Assembly: GCF_031458255.1 (NCBI RefSeq)
Contig: NZ_JAVDYC010000001.1
Coordinates: 8,108,501-8,172,500, forward strand
Source: Catenuloplanes niger
GTDB taxonomy: Bacteria > Actinomycetota > Actinomycetes > Mycobacteriales > Micromonosporaceae
Direction: 5' to 3'
DNA: 64,000 nt
Shown here: positions 32,691 through 41,166 of the stretch, piece after piece
Numbering within the stretch: the stretch's first letter is position 1
How the letters are laid out: each line of letters begins with the position of its first letter
Notes under the pieces: model-generated
Seen by the model: only the letters and a program-made list of their open reading frames with translations
What the model was told of the DNA's origin: nothing
Database searches by the model: none
Made by a program: the position numbers and the translations under genes

Positions 32691-33037
32691 CGGGTGAGAC
32701 CTCCGAGCGGCGGGTGCGGGTGCGGGAACGGGACGGCGGGGCGGCGGTGTGCGGCACGGCGGCGGTCGGACTCGGCCAGCAGCGCACCGGCCGGCGCGAC
32801 GCTGTCCGGCGTCAGCCGGTAGTAGCGCCGACGCGGGCGGCCCTCGGCGTGCTCGCCCTCCTCCCAGCGGCTGGCGACCCAGCCGGCGCCCTCGAGTCGG
32901 GCCAGGATCGGGTAGATGGTGCCGGGTGGCAGGCCGGTGGCGTCGACGATCTGCAGCCCGTAGAGCTCCGCCTCGGGGTCGGTGAGCAGCGTCTGCAGGA
33001 CCAGCCGGGTCTGCAACGTGGCACGGAACGGTGGCAT
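32687..33037 (-). CDS. PadR family transcriptional regulator
   Basis: 116 residues. A short PadR winged helix: LQTRLVLQTLLTDPEAELYGLQI, TGLPPGTIYPILARLEGAGWVASR and the wing RPRRRYYRLTPDS. The C-terminal dimerisation helix is short. Such proteins repress their own operon. A TATA-centred palindrome lies 8 bases before the start codon. It is coupled to the downstream membrane-protein gene by an ATGA overlap. Confidence 0.9.
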   Translation of the reverse strand: MPPFRATLQTRLVLQTLLTDPEAELYGLQIVDATGLPPGTIYPILARLEGAGWVASRWEEGEHAEGRPRRRYYRLTPDSVAPAGALLAESDRRRAAHRRPAVPFPHPHPPLGGLTR

Positions 33038-33044
33038 GTCTCGT

Positions 33045-33058
33045 ACTCTATATAGGGT
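33045..33058. promoter_or_regulatory. Probable PadR operator / -10 region
   Basis: ACTCTATATAGGGT is an imperfect 14-bp palindrome centred on TATA, 8 bases upstream of padR. It fits the TATA-rich palindromes often bound by PadR proteins and probably overlaps the promoter. Confidence 0.45.
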
Positions 33059-33129
33059 GTCAACCGATGTTTCCGGCGGCCGCCGAGACGTTGACGAATG
33101 GAGATGTGTCGTTAACACTGTGGGCGCTG

Positions 33130-33143
33130 TGTTAGCGCTCACA
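33130..33143. promoter_or_regulatory. LacI-family operator in front of the arabinan-degrading pair
   Basis: TGTTAGCGCTCACA has the GCGC-centred palindrome typical of LacI-family sites (TGTTAGCGCTAACA), with one mismatch. It is 20 bases before the GH51 start. The repressor gene is not in the window. Confidence 0.65.
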
Positions 33144-33163
33144 TGACCCCGGGGGTCCATGCA

Positions 33164-35632
33164 ATGTCCCGACGACGCATCCTCACCAGGGCCGGCGCGG
33201 CCCTGCTTCTGAGCACCGCGCTGCTGGCCGCGCCCGGCACCTCCGTGGCCGCGCCGGAGTACACGATCACGCTCGACCCCGCCGCGACCGGCGTGGAGAT
33301 CCCCGACTCGATGTACGGCGTGTTCTTCGAGGACATCAACTACGCGGCGGACGGCGGGCTCTACGCGGAGCTGGTCCGGAACCGGTCGTTCGAGTTCCTC
33401 CCGGTCGACCACCCGTCGTTCACCGGCCTGACCGCCTGGACGACCACCGGGACCACGGCCGACGACGACGGCCGGCTCCACGAGCGCAACCGCACCTACC
33501 TGCGGCTGGCCGGCGGGCAGTCGCTGACCAACGCGGGCTTCAACAGCGGGATCGCGCTGACCGCGGGCGCGCTCTACGACTTCTCCGTCTGGGCCGCCGG
33601 CGCCGCGCCGCTGACCGTCACGCTGCACGACGCGGCCGGCCAGGCGCTCGCCGCCCCCCTGACGATCACCACCCGCGGAGCCGGCTGGGCGAAGTACACG
33701 GGCGTCCTGCGGGCGAACCGGACCACGGACGCGGGACGGCTCACCGTCGCGGCCGGGGGAGCGGACACGCTGCGGCTGGACGAGGTCTCGCTGTTCCCGC
33801 GGGAGACGTTCAAGAACCGGCGGAACGGGCTGCGCAAGGACCTCGCGGAGAAGGTCGCGGCGCTCAACCCGGGCTTCGTGCGGTTCCCCGGCGGGTGCCT
33901 GGTCAACACCGGCAGCCACGAGGGGTACGACGCGGCGTCGAACTTCGAGCGGGCGCGGTCGTACCAGTGGAAGGACACGGTCGGGCCGGTCGAGCAGCGG
34001 GCGACGAACAAGAACTTCTGGGGCTACAACCAGACGTACGGCCTGGGCTACTACGAGTACTTCCAGTTCGCCGAGGACCTCGGTGCGATGCCGCTGCCGG
34101 TGGTGCCGGCGCTGGTCACCGGCTGCGGGCAGAACCGGGCCACGGACGACGAGGCGCTGCTGCAACGGCACATCCAGGACACGCTCGACCTGATCGAGTT
34201 CGCGACCGGCCCGGCCACGTCGACGTGGGGGAAGCTGCGCGCCGACATGGGGCACCCGAAGCCGTTCGCGCTGACGCACGTCGCGGTCGGCAACGAGGAG
34301 AACCTGCCGGACGCGTACTTCGCCCGGTTCACCAGGTTCCGCGCCGCGATCGAGGCGCGGTACCCGGACATCGTCGTGGTCGGCAACAGCGGGCCGGACG
34401 ACACGGGTGCCACGTTCGACCGGCTGTGGGAACTCAACCGCGCGGCCGGCACCGAGATGATCGACGAGCACTACTACAACAGCCCGGCCTGGTTCCTGTC
34501 GCACAACGAACGCTACGACTCCTACGACCGCAACGGCCCGGACGTGTTCCTCGGCGAGTACGCGTCGCTGGACAACAAGCTGTTCAACTCGCTCGCCGAG
34601 GCCGCCTACATGACCGGCCTGGAACGCAACGCGGACGTGGTGCGGATGGCCTCCTACGCGCCGCTGCTGGCCAACGTCGACCACGTGCAGTGGCGGCCCG
34701 ACCTGATCTGGTTCGACAACGACGAGTCCTGGGGCTCGACCAGCTACCAGGTGCAGAAACTGTTCATGAACAACGTGGGCGACCGGACCGTACCGTCGTC
34801 GCTCGTCGGTCCCGGTCTGGAACCGCAGCCGATCACCGGCGCGGTCGGGCTGTCCACCTGGGCCACCGCGGCCCGCTACGACGATGTGCGGGTCACCACG
34901 CCCGGCGGCGAGGTGCTGTTCGCGGACGACTTCTCGGCCGGTGCGGACGCCTGGTCGCCGTTCACCGGCCGGGGCGCCTGGTCCGTGGTGGACGGCGCCT
35001 ACACCCAGTCGGACACCGCGGCGCAGGACACCATGGTGCGCGGCGCGGACATCACCGCGACCGACTACGACTACTCGGTCAAGGCCACCAAGCTCTCCGG
35101 CGCGGAGGGTTTCCTGGTCGGGTTCGGGCTCAAGGACACCGGCGCGTTCTACTGGTGGAACCTGGGCGGCTGGAACAACACCCAGGGCGGCGTGGAGAAG
35201 GGCGTCGGCGGTGCGAAGGAACAACTGCTGCTCAAGCCGAGCACGATCGAGACCGGCCGGACCTACGACCTCACCGTCCAGGTCCGCGGCACGTCCGTGA
35301 AACTGCTGCTCGACGGCGTGGAATGGGCCGGCTTCACCGACGACCAGGTCACCGCGCCGGTCGCGCAGGTGGTCACGCGCGACGGCGACGACCTGATCGT
35401 CAAGGTGGTCAACGCACAGTCCTCGGACGCGGTCACCCGGATCGACCTCGGCGGCCTGCGGGTGCGTGACCGCGCTCAGCTGACCGTGATCACCGGCGAC
35501 CCGGGGGAGCAGAACACCCGCTCCGCCGAGCCGATCCAGCCGCAGGTCAGCACCGTCCGCGGCATCTCGTCCGACTTCACCCGGACGTTCCCGGCCAACT
35601 CCGTGACGTTCCTGCGACTGAAGACCAAGTGA
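33164..35632 (+). CDS. Secreted GH51-type alpha-L-arabinofuranosidase with C-terminal beta domain
   Basis: 822 residues from the ATG at 33164. A twin-arginine-like signal (SRRRILTRAGAALLL) ends near VAAPEY. The GH51 TIM-barrel has the acid/base Glu378 in VAVGNEEN and nucleophile Glu465 in FLGEYAS; FFEDINYAADGGLYAEL and FVRFPGGCLVN are also family hallmarks. A carbohydrate-binding insertion lies around 75-210. A jelly-roll domain at about 570-750 (FADDFSAGADAWSPFTGRGAWSVVDG) is of the LamG/DUF1080 type. The enzyme removes terminal arabinofuranose from arabinan or arabinoxylan. GH43 follows 11 bases downstream. Confidence 0.92.
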   Translation: MSRRRILTRAGAALLLSTALLAAPGTSVAAPEYTITLDPAATGVEIPDSMYGVFFEDINYAADGGLYAELVRNRSFEFLPVDHPSFTGLTAWTTTGTTADDDGRLHERNRTYLRLAGGQSLTNAGFNSGIALTAGALYDFSVWAAGAAPLTVTLHDAAGQALAAPLTITTRGAGWAKYTGVLRANRTTDAGRLTVAAGGADTLRLDEVSLFPRETFKNRRNGLRKDLAEKVAALNPGFVRFPGGCLVNTGSHEGYDAASNFERARSYQWKDTVGPVEQRATNKNFWGYNQTYGLGYYEYFQFAEDLGAMPLPVVPALVTGCGQNRATDDEALLQRHIQDTLDLIEFATGPATSTWGKLRADMGHPKPFALTHVAVGNEENLPDAYFARFTRFRAAIEARYPDIVVVGNSGPDDTGATFDRLWELNRAAGTEMIDEHYYNSPAWFLSHNERYDSYDRNGPDVFLGEYASLDNKLFNSLAEAAYMTGLERNADVVRMASYAPLLANVDHVQWRPDLIWFDNDESWGSTSYQVQKLFMNNVGDRTVPSSLVGPGLEPQPITGAVGLSTWATAARYDDVRVTTPGGEVLFADDFSAGADAWSPFTGRGAWSVVDGAYTQSDTAAQDTMVRGADITATDYDYSVKATKLSGAEGFLVGFGLKDTGAFYWWNLGGWNNTQGGVEKGVGGAKEQLLLKPSTIETGRTYDLTVQVRGTSVKLLLDGVEWAGFTDDQVTAPVAQVVTRDGDDLIVKVVNAQSSDAVTRIDLGGLRVRDRAQLTVITGDPGEQNTRSAEPIQPQVSTVRGISSDFTRTFPANSVTFLRLKTK

Positions 35633-35643
35633 GGGGCCCGCAG

Positions 35644-37053
35644 ATGACCAGCCGACGCAACCTGCTGCTGGGCGTGGCCGGGGCCGGGATGCTCGGCGGC
35701 CTCGGCGCCGCCGCACCCGCGACCGCCCGCGACGACCGCACCGACGCGGAGATCTACGGCGTGCCCACGGCCGACCCGCTGATCCCGCAGCGGGCCGACC
35801 CGTTCATCACGCCGCGGATCAGGGGCAACTACTACTTCACTGCGTCCGTCCCCGAGTACGACCGGCTCATCGTGCGCGGCGCGACCACGATCGCCGGGCT
35901 GGCCACCGCGACCGAGTCCGTGGTCTGGCGCCGGCCCGCGACCGGACCGATGGGCGGCCACATCTGGGCGCCGGAACTGCACCGGATCGACGGCCGGTGG
36001 TACATCTACTTCGCGGCCGGCGACTCCGACGACGTCTTCCGGATCCGCACGTACGTCCTGGAGTCCCCGCTCGCCGACCCCACCGACCCGGCCGGGTGGA
36101 CGCTGCGCGGCCGGCTCGCGACCGAATGGGACGGCTTCACGCTGGACGCCACCACGTTCGCGCACCGCGGCCGCCGCTACCTGGTCTGGGCGCAGTCCGA
36201 GCCGGAGATCGCGGTCAACTCCAGCCTCTACATCGCGCCGATGGCCAACCCGTGGACGCTCGGCGGCAAACCCACCCGGATCGCCACCCCCACCCGGGAC
36301 TGGGAGATCCAGGGCTTCCGGGTCAACGAGGGCCCGGCCGTCCTGATCCGCAACGGCCGGGTCTTCGTCACGTTCTCCGCGTCCGCCACCGACGCCCGCT
36401 ACGCGATGGGCCTGCTCACCGCGTCCGCGTCCGCCGACCTGATGCGCAACGCGTCCTGGACCAAGACACCCGGCCCGGTCTTCACGACCGACGAACGGAC
36501 CCGGCGGTACGGTCCGGGCCACAACTCGTTCACCGTGGCCGAGGACGGCGTCACCGACGTGCTCGTCTACCACGCCCGCGACTACCGGGACATCACCGGC
36601 GACCCGCTCCACGACCCGAACCGGCACACCCGCGTGCAGAAGCTCTACTGGCACGCGGACGGCACCCCGATGTTCGGCATCCCGGTCGGCGCCGGCGGCC
36701 CGATCGTGCGGATCTCCCCGGCGGACGCCCGCGGCGCGTTCGTCCACCACGACGGCACCGCGGTCACCGTACCCGTCGCCCCACGCGACCTGGAGCACAC
36801 CCAGTTCCGCTTCGTCCCCGGCCCGGACGGCACCGAGACGATCCAGACCGTCAGCCACCCCGACCGGCACCTCCAGGTGACCGGCGGCACGGTCACGGTC
36901 GCGGCGGGCACCGCACCCACCCCCTTCCGGCGGGTACGCCGCCCCGGCGGCGGCATCGCGCTGCACCTCGCCACCGACCCGGCCGTCCACCTGCGACACG
37001 ACCGCGGCACGCTGACCACCGGCCCACGGGCCGGCACCTTCGTGCTGAGCTGA
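35644..37053 (+). CDS. Secreted GH43 family arabinosidase with AbfB-like C-terminal domain
   Basis: 469 residues from the ATG at 35644. A Tat signal (SRRNLLLGVAGAGML) ends near ATARDD. The five-bladed propeller carries the general base Asp52 (RADPFI), the transition-state Asp168 (TLDATTF) and the acid Glu229 (VNEGP); GGHIWAPELH is a GH43 hallmark. The C-terminal ~150 residues resemble an arabinofuranose-binding AbfB (CBM42) module, with HTQFRFVPGPDGTETIQTV and DRHLQVTGG. It probably cooperates with the GH51 enzyme in stripping arabinan side chains, under the same LacI-type control. Confidence 0.9.
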   Translation: MTSRRNLLLGVAGAGMLGGLGAAAPATARDDRTDAEIYGVPTADPLIPQRADPFITPRIRGNYYFTASVPEYDRLIVRGATTIAGLATATESVVWRRPATGPMGGHIWAPELHRIDGRWYIYFAAGDSDDVFRIRTYVLESPLADPTDPAGWTLRGRLATEWDGFTLDATTFAHRGRRYLVWAQSEPEIAVNSSLYIAPMANPWTLGGKPTRIATPTRDWEIQGFRVNEGPAVLIRNGRVFVTFSASATDARYAMGLLTASASADLMRNASWTKTPGPVFTTDERTRRYGPGHNSFTVAEDGVTDVLVYHARDYRDITGDPLHDPNRHTRVQKLYWHADGTPMFGIPVGAGGPIVRISPADARGAFVHHDGTAVTVPVAPRDLEHTQFRFVPGPDGTETIQTVSHPDRHLQVTGGTVTVAAGTAPTPFRRVRRPGGGIALHLATDPAVHLRHDRGTLTTGPRAGTFVLS

Positions 37054-37060
37054 CCGGCAC

Positions 37061-37100
37061 CCCGGCCGGTCCCCGCCCCGAGCGGCGGGCACCGGCCGGG
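37061..37100. terminator. Bidirectional terminator after the GH51-GH43 pair
   Basis: A 10-bp outer stem (cccggccggt/accggccggg) encloses a further 6-bp stem of cccgcc/ggcggg. It lies 8 bases after the GH43 stop and before the convergent acetyltransferase stop at 37152. Confidence 0.75.
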
Positions 37101-37151
37101 CGGGACGCCGTGGCGCCCACCCGGCCCGCTCGCCCGCGGAGCCGGCTGCCG

Positions 37152-37703
37152 TCAGGCGGGCTTGAGGCGTCTGCGCTCGACGATGCTGGTCGCCGTCACC
37201 ACGCTCAACGGCGGCACGTCCCGCGCGACGACGGCGCCGGCGCCGACGACCGAGCCGCGGCCGATCGTCACGCCCGGGGTGACCGTGACCGCCGCACCGA
37301 TCCACACGTCGTCCTCGATCACGATGGGTGCGTGGGTGATGAAGTCGTAGCGCTCGCCGAGCTCGACGGGATGCCCGGCCGTACTCAGCGTCACCCGCGG
37401 ACCGATCATGACGCGGTCGCCGATCGTGATGCCACCGTAGTCGAGGAAGAAGCACCCCTGGTTGATGAACACCCGCTCCCCGAACGCCGCTCCCAGCCCG
37501 TAGTCACAGTGGAACGGCGGCAGGACCGACAGCGACTCCGGCACCGGCCCACCGAAGATCTCGGCGAGCACGGCCCGCCGCGCGTCGAGATCGTCGAACG
37601 GCAGCGCGTTGAGCCGCGACGACAGGCTCATCGCCAGCTGAACGCGCCGCGCGAACTCCCGCGACTCCGCCGTCCCCGTCCGGACCCGTTGTTCGTTGCG
37701 CAC
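37152..37703 (-). CDS. LacA/NodL-type hexapeptide O-acetyltransferase
   Basis: 183 residues. The maltose/galactoside acetyltransferase group transfers acetyl from CoA to sugar hydroxyls. The N-terminal helical cap carries DARRAVLAEIFGG. Left-handed beta-helix repeats start at FINQGCFFLDYGGITIGDRVMIGPRV; the catalytic base is His111 in STAGHPV. DDVWIGAAVTVTPGVTIG and GAGAVVARDVPP end the helix. The gene is 28 bases downstream of the CoaD-like gene on the same strand. Acceptor unknown. Confidence 0.9.
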   Translation of the reverse strand: MRNEQRVRTGTAESREFARRVQLAMSLSSRLNALPFDDLDARRAVLAEIFGGPVPESLSVLPPFHCDYGLGAAFGERVFINQGCFFLDYGGITIGDRVMIGPRVTLSTAGHPVELGERYDFITHAPIVIEDDVWIGAAVTVTPGVTIGRGSVVGAGAVVARDVPPLSVVTATSIVERRRLKPA

Positions 37704-37731
37704 CGCCCGATGGTGGCACGGGGCCGGGTGA

Positions 37732-38154
37732 TCAGGTCTGCAGTGCCCGTGCCGCGGTGGACGATGTGGCCGCGAGGCCGGGGCGGGCCGGTACGAAGAC
37801 GGTGGGCACGCCCAGCGCCTCGTTCATCGCGGCCAGGTCGTGCTCGTGCTGCCAGTCGGTCGAGTTCCGGACCCCGCGGACGATCACGCCGCCGGCCCGC
37901 TGCCGGCAGTAGTCCGCGGTCAGCCCGGGCCAGGCGACCACCGACACGGTCGTCCAGTCCGCCGGGAGCAGAGCCCGGATCGCGGTCGCCCGGGCGGCGG
38001 CCGGCTGCGACGGCCGCTTGCCGCCGTTGACGGCGACCAGCACCGTGACGTGCGCGAACAGGCGACGCGACCGGTCGACGACGTCGAGGTGGCCGGGGGT
38101 GAAGGGGTCGAACGTGCCGGGATGGACCGCGTGGGCGGGGCCGGGACGGGGCAT
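37732..38154 (-). CDS. CoaD-like (phosphopantetheine adenylyltransferase family) protein
   Basis: 140 residues, about 20 shorter than usual CoaD. The nucleotidyltransferase motif is GTFDPFTPGHLDV (13-25), with TPGH as the HxGH-type site. VAVNGGKRPSQ replaces the usual acceptor-binding segment, and GVIVRGVRNSTDWQHEHDLAAMN is the conserved RGLR-like region. ATSSTAAR near the C-terminus corresponds to the ISSSxVR loop that closes on ATP. It could be the housekeeping CoaD if no other exists, but the truncated end and neighbours suggest a second, specialised copy. Confidence 0.75.
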   Translation of the reverse strand: MPRPGPAHAVHPGTFDPFTPGHLDVVDRSRRLFAHVTVLVAVNGGKRPSQPAAARATAIRALLPADWTTVSVVAWPGLTADYCRQRAGGVIVRGVRNSTDWQHEHDLAAMNEALGVPTVFVPARPGLAATSSTAARALQT

Positions 38155-38225
38155 CGCGCCAGCCTAGCTGTGAACCGGTGCACAGACGCTTGCTCGGTGC
38201 CCGCGTCGCGGAGTGAGGTCGGTGC

Positions 38226-38957
38226 ATGGCCCTGATCGCGTACGACGATGCCGACGCCGCGGCGTTCGCGCAGACCCGGCACCTGCGGGACGACGGCCTC
38301 GCCGGGTGGCGTGCGGCGGTCGGCCGCCACGTCCGTCCCGCTCCCGGGAAACGCCTGCTCGACCTGGGATGCGGCACCGGCAGCTGGACGCGGGCGTTCC
38401 GCTCCTGGTGGCCGGCGCTCGACGTGCTGGCGGTGGAACCCGCGGCGGCGATGCGCGAGCGCGCCGTGATCGCGCCGGTCCTGCCCGGTGCCGCCGACGA
38501 CATCCCCGCCGCGCACGCGAGCCTGGACGCCGTGTGGCTCTCCACCGTCGTACACCACATCCCCGACCTGGAGGCGGCGGCCCGGGAGATCCGGCGGGTG
38601 CTGAAGCCGGGTGCGCCGGTGCTGATCCGGTCCGCGTTCGCCGGCCGGCACGAGGCGATCCACCTGTTCCGCTGGTTCCCGGAGGCGGTCGCGGTGCTCG
38701 ACGGCTATCCGAGCGTCGCCGGCGTCGAGGCGGCGTTCGCCACCGCCGGATTCGGCACCGCGGCCTGCGAACCGGTCGCGCAGGTGTCCGCCCGGTCGGT
38801 GGCCGAGGCGGCCGCCACGCTCCGGCGCGCCGCGCACACCCCACTGCAACTGATCAGCGACGAGGCGTACGCGGCCGGCGTCGCCCGGCTGACCGAGGCC
38901 GCGCGCACCGGCTCCGGCCCGGTCGTCGACACGCTCGACCTGCTGGTGCTGCGCTGA
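38226..38957 (+). CDS. Class I SAM-dependent methyltransferase
   Basis: 243 residues. Motif I is LLDLGCGTGSW (44-54); the acidic post-I residue is in VEPAAA. AVWLSTVVHHIPDLEAAAREIRRVL (motif IV and helix) and PGAPVLIRSAFAG are typical of UbiE/Methyltransf_11 proteins. The ATG at 38226 has AGGTCGGTGC upstream, a poor ribosome site. The gene is divergent from the CoaD-like gene. The acceptor is unknown. Confidence 0.88.
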   Translation: MALIAYDDADAAAFAQTRHLRDDGLAGWRAAVGRHVRPAPGKRLLDLGCGTGSWTRAFRSWWPALDVLAVEPAAAMRERAVIAPVLPGAADDIPAAHASLDAVWLSTVVHHIPDLEAAAREIRRVLKPGAPVLIRSAFAGRHEAIHLFRWFPEAVAVLDGYPSVAGVEAAFATAGFGTAACEPVAQVSARSVAEAAATLRRAAHTPLQLISDEAYAAGVARLTEAARTGSGPVVDTLDLLVLR

Positions 38958-39094
38958 GCCGCGGCCGGCGGCGACCGCCCTCGGTGCTGCTCCCGCGCCG
39001 CCGGTCCAGTCGCGGTCCAGTCGGTGCCGGCAGGCTCTGCCGCAGCGGTCACCGCCGGTCGGAAGGCGGTCGGCCGCGACGAAGGAGGAGCACC

Positions 39095-39493
39095 GTGAAA
39101 CCGTTCATCACTGCCGCCGCCACCGCACTCGCCCTGATCGCCGTCCCGTCGCCGGCCGCCGCGTTCGGTGCGGAGACGTTCGGCTGCCGCGTCTCGCCGG
39201 GCCCGGTCGTGCCGTTCACCCCCGCGTGCACGAACCTGCACCTCCACCGGAACGTGCAGGTCGGCTTCCTGGTCGACAACCTCAGCGGAAGCTACACGTT
39301 CTCCTGGGACGTCACCGGCCCGTACTCCTCGGTGGTCAGCGGTTGCACCGCGACGTCGGCGAGCTGCACGGTCGCGGTCAGCGCCGTCACCGACAAGGAG
39401 ATCGTGGCCTGGGTGACCTACGCCCAGAACGGCCAGTCCGCCTCGAGACGCGCGTCCGCCACCATCAACGCGGTGTGCGCCGAGTTCTGCTGA
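39095..39493 (+). CDS. Small secreted six-cysteine protein
   Basis: 132 residues from the GTG at 39095, which has GAAGGAGGAG upstream. The signal peptide ends near AAAFGAE (about 24). The mature chain of ~108 residues has cysteines at 31, 45, 84, 91, 128 and 132, enough for three disulphides, and reads as a beta-sandwich (VQVGFLVDNLSGSYTFSWDVTGP, VVSGCTATSASCTVAVS). No enzyme motif. It stands alone; role outside the cell unknown. Confidence 0.78.
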   Translation: MKPFITAAATALALIAVPSPAAAFGAETFGCRVSPGPVVPFTPACTNLHLHRNVQVGFLVDNLSGSYTFSWDVTGPYSSVVSGCTATSASCTVAVSAVTDKEIVAWVTYAQNGQSASRRASATINAVCAEFC

Positions 39494-39740
39494 CCTGCCC
39501 CGGCGGCGCCGTCCGTGCGCGCTGTCCGGTCCTGCGGACCAGCAGACAGCCGTACGGCGGTTCCGTACCCTCGGCGGGGGTGCTGCCCTCGAAGACCTCC
39601 GCGAACCCGGCGCCGCGGAACCGGTCCCGCATCTCCCGCGCCGAGAGCCAGTACCGCGGCATCCATCCCCGCGGACCCCTTCCGTCCCCGACCACCGCGG
39701 CCGCGAACCCACCCCGGGCGAGTCCGGCAAGCCGTCGCCG
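39465..39740 (-). pseudogene. Remnant of a methyltransferase-like gene (C-terminal part)
   Basis: Read on the minus strand, the frame encodes GWMPRYWLSAREMRDRFRG, AGFAEVF and EPPYGCLLVRR. This looks like the end of a SAM methyltransferase (the segment after the central sheet). No start, motif I or motif IV is found upstream, and the last residues run into the 3' end of the secreted-protein gene. A decayed copy is likely. Confidence 0.35.
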
Positions 39741-40071
39741 TCCGATGCGGAGACGCGGTGGTCGGATGAGGTCACCCACGATGGTGTCCCGCCAACCAGA
39801 ACGATCAACGTCCTGCAGCCCGGGGCCTCGCGGTGGACCTCCGGCGAGTACAGCAAGATTTGCGGGACCCGGGTCGAGCTCGAGGAGTGGGCCGCGCGGG
39901 AGCTGTCCGCCCGTGTCGAGCCATGCCCGCTGTGCCTCTGACACCGCCGGCGAACGTCGCGATACCGCCCACGATGCCGGCGCGGCGTCCGCGCACCGGT
40001 GGATTGACCCCGGCCGCCCGGTCGGCGATGCAGGGCAGCACCGCGGCAGGGTTCGGGCGGGTGCGTGGTTC
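39494..40071. other. Gene-poor stretch with decayed genes
   Basis: 578 bases between the six-Cys protein and the DUF2834 gene. It holds the two remnants listed separately and, from 39942 to 40071, nothing recognisable. Confidence 0.5.
39666..39941 (+). pseudogene. Truncated ORF with a conserved-looking Cys-rich C-terminus
   Basis: The plus frame ending at TGA 39939-39941 encodes RTINVLQPGASRWTSGEYSK, ICGTRVELEEWAARE and LSARVEPCPLCL. It shows strong coding bias over the last 60 codons, but no ATG, GTG or TTG was found in frame back to 39561. The start seems to have been lost, or the frame may be interrupted. The CPLC and upstream Cys hint at a zinc site. Confidence 0.35.
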
Positions 40072-40395
40072 TCATGTTCGGTGCTCGGTCCGGTTCGCCG
40101 GCTGGCGGAGCGCCAGCCACAGCGGCAGGCCGCAGCTGGGGCCCACCAGCACGGTGGCGGCTGTCACGACCGTCCTGATGCGGCGGTCACGCGTGTCCCG
40201 CAGCACGCTGACCAGCACCGTGACGGCGCAGAGGATGACGTCGAGCGCGAAGAAGACGGCTCCCGGTGAGCCGAACGCCTCTCGCGTCAGCTCGACCGGG
40301 TCGGGGCCGTGCCGGCTGATGAAGATCCCCAGCGCCGTGTAGGGAACGATCGTGCCGAGGGCTGCGAGACCCCAGTAGACCCGTCGTGGCAGCAT
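40072..40395 (-). CDS. DUF2834-type small membrane protein
   Basis: 107 residues with three predicted membrane helices. VYWGLAALGTIVPYTALGIFI is followed by a short loop (HGPDPVELTREAFGSP), FFALDVILCAVTVLVSVL, and an end with GPSCGLPLWLALR. The PY in the first helix, FFALD in the second and GLPLWLALR at the end match the DUF2834 pattern. Function is unknown for the family. It has no operon partner. Confidence 0.78.
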   Translation of the reverse strand: MLPRRVYWGLAALGTIVPYTALGIFISRHGPDPVELTREAFGSPGAVFFALDVILCAVTVLVSVLRDTRDRRIRTVVTAATVLVGPSCGLPLWLALRQPANRTEHRT

Positions 40396-40542
40396 TCGCG
40401 TCGCCTCTCGCCGGTGTGGACGTCGGTCAAGGCCGCGTGCGGCCGGTCACCGGCGGGCCGTCTCGCGTCCCGCCGGGCGACGGTGACGCGGTCGAGCGGA
40501 GATCCGCCGATCGTGGAACACGCCGGTGGTGGGCGGTCCGGT

Positions 40543-41166
40543 TCAGAGGACGCCCTGGTGGCGGGCGAGATGGCGGGTGAGGACGGCGAGGTATCCGTCG
40601 GCGTCGTGCGCGGCGAGGAGGCGGGCGAGGTCCTCGTGCTCGTCGAGCGCCTCGTCGGGCTTCAGGCCGCCGACCGTGAAGACCTGGTGGAAGAGGCGCA
40701 GCTGACGGTCGCGCAACAGGTCGTAGAAGTGGGCGGCGATGCGGTTGCCGGACAGCGTGATCACCGCGCCGTGGAAGTCGCAGTCCGCGACCACGTACGC
40801 GTTCAGGTCGTCGGAGTCGAGCGCCTCGCGCTGGTAGCCGAGCGGGGTGCGGAGCGCCGCAGCGATCCGGGCCGGGTCGACGCGGTCGGCGACGACGCGG
40901 GCGGCGGCGGTGCGCTCCAGGGCGCCGCGCATCTCCAGCACGTCGCGGGCCTCGCCCGGCGGGATCGCGGTCACCACCGCGCCCTGCCGGCTGGAGAGGG
41001 TCAGCAACCGTTCCGCCTCCAGGCGAAGAAACGCCTCGTGCACGGGGGTGCGGCTGAGCTCCAGCTCAGCACAGATCTGACCCTCGCTGAGCCGCGCGCC
41101 ACCGGCCAGCTCGCCGCGGATGATGCGCTCCTTCATGTACGCGTACGCGCGCTCGGCCGCCGTCAT
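40543..41166 (-). CDS. GntR family (FadR/FCD type) transcriptional regulator
   Basis: 207 residues. The N-terminal winged helix is ARLSEGQICAELELSRTPVHEAFLRLEAE plus SSRQGAVVTAIPP. The C-terminal FCD helical domain has ALERTAAARVVADR, DCDFHGAVITLSGN and DEHEDLARLLAAHD, where Asp and His residues bind a metal and a carboxylate ligand in the family. A relatively AT-rich stretch (about 41190-41215) upstream of its start may hold its promoter. Regulated genes are not evident nearby. Confidence 0.9.
   Translation of the reverse strand: MTAAERAYAYMKERIIRGELAGGARLSEGQICAELELSRTPVHEAFLRLEAERLLTLSSRQGAVVTAIPPGEARDVLEMRGALERTAAARVVADRVDPARIAAALRTPLGYQREALDSDDLNAYVVADCDFHGAVITLSGNRIAAHFYDLLRDRQLRLFHQVFTVGGLKPDEALDEHEDLARLLAAHDADGYLAVLTRHLARHQGVL

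Noticed and set aside
32687-35716. A 1009-codon minus-strand frame through the GH51 gene
   Set aside because: Only its last 116 codons form the PadR regulator. The upstream part is antisense to the GH51 enzyme, whose catalytic motifs are clear.
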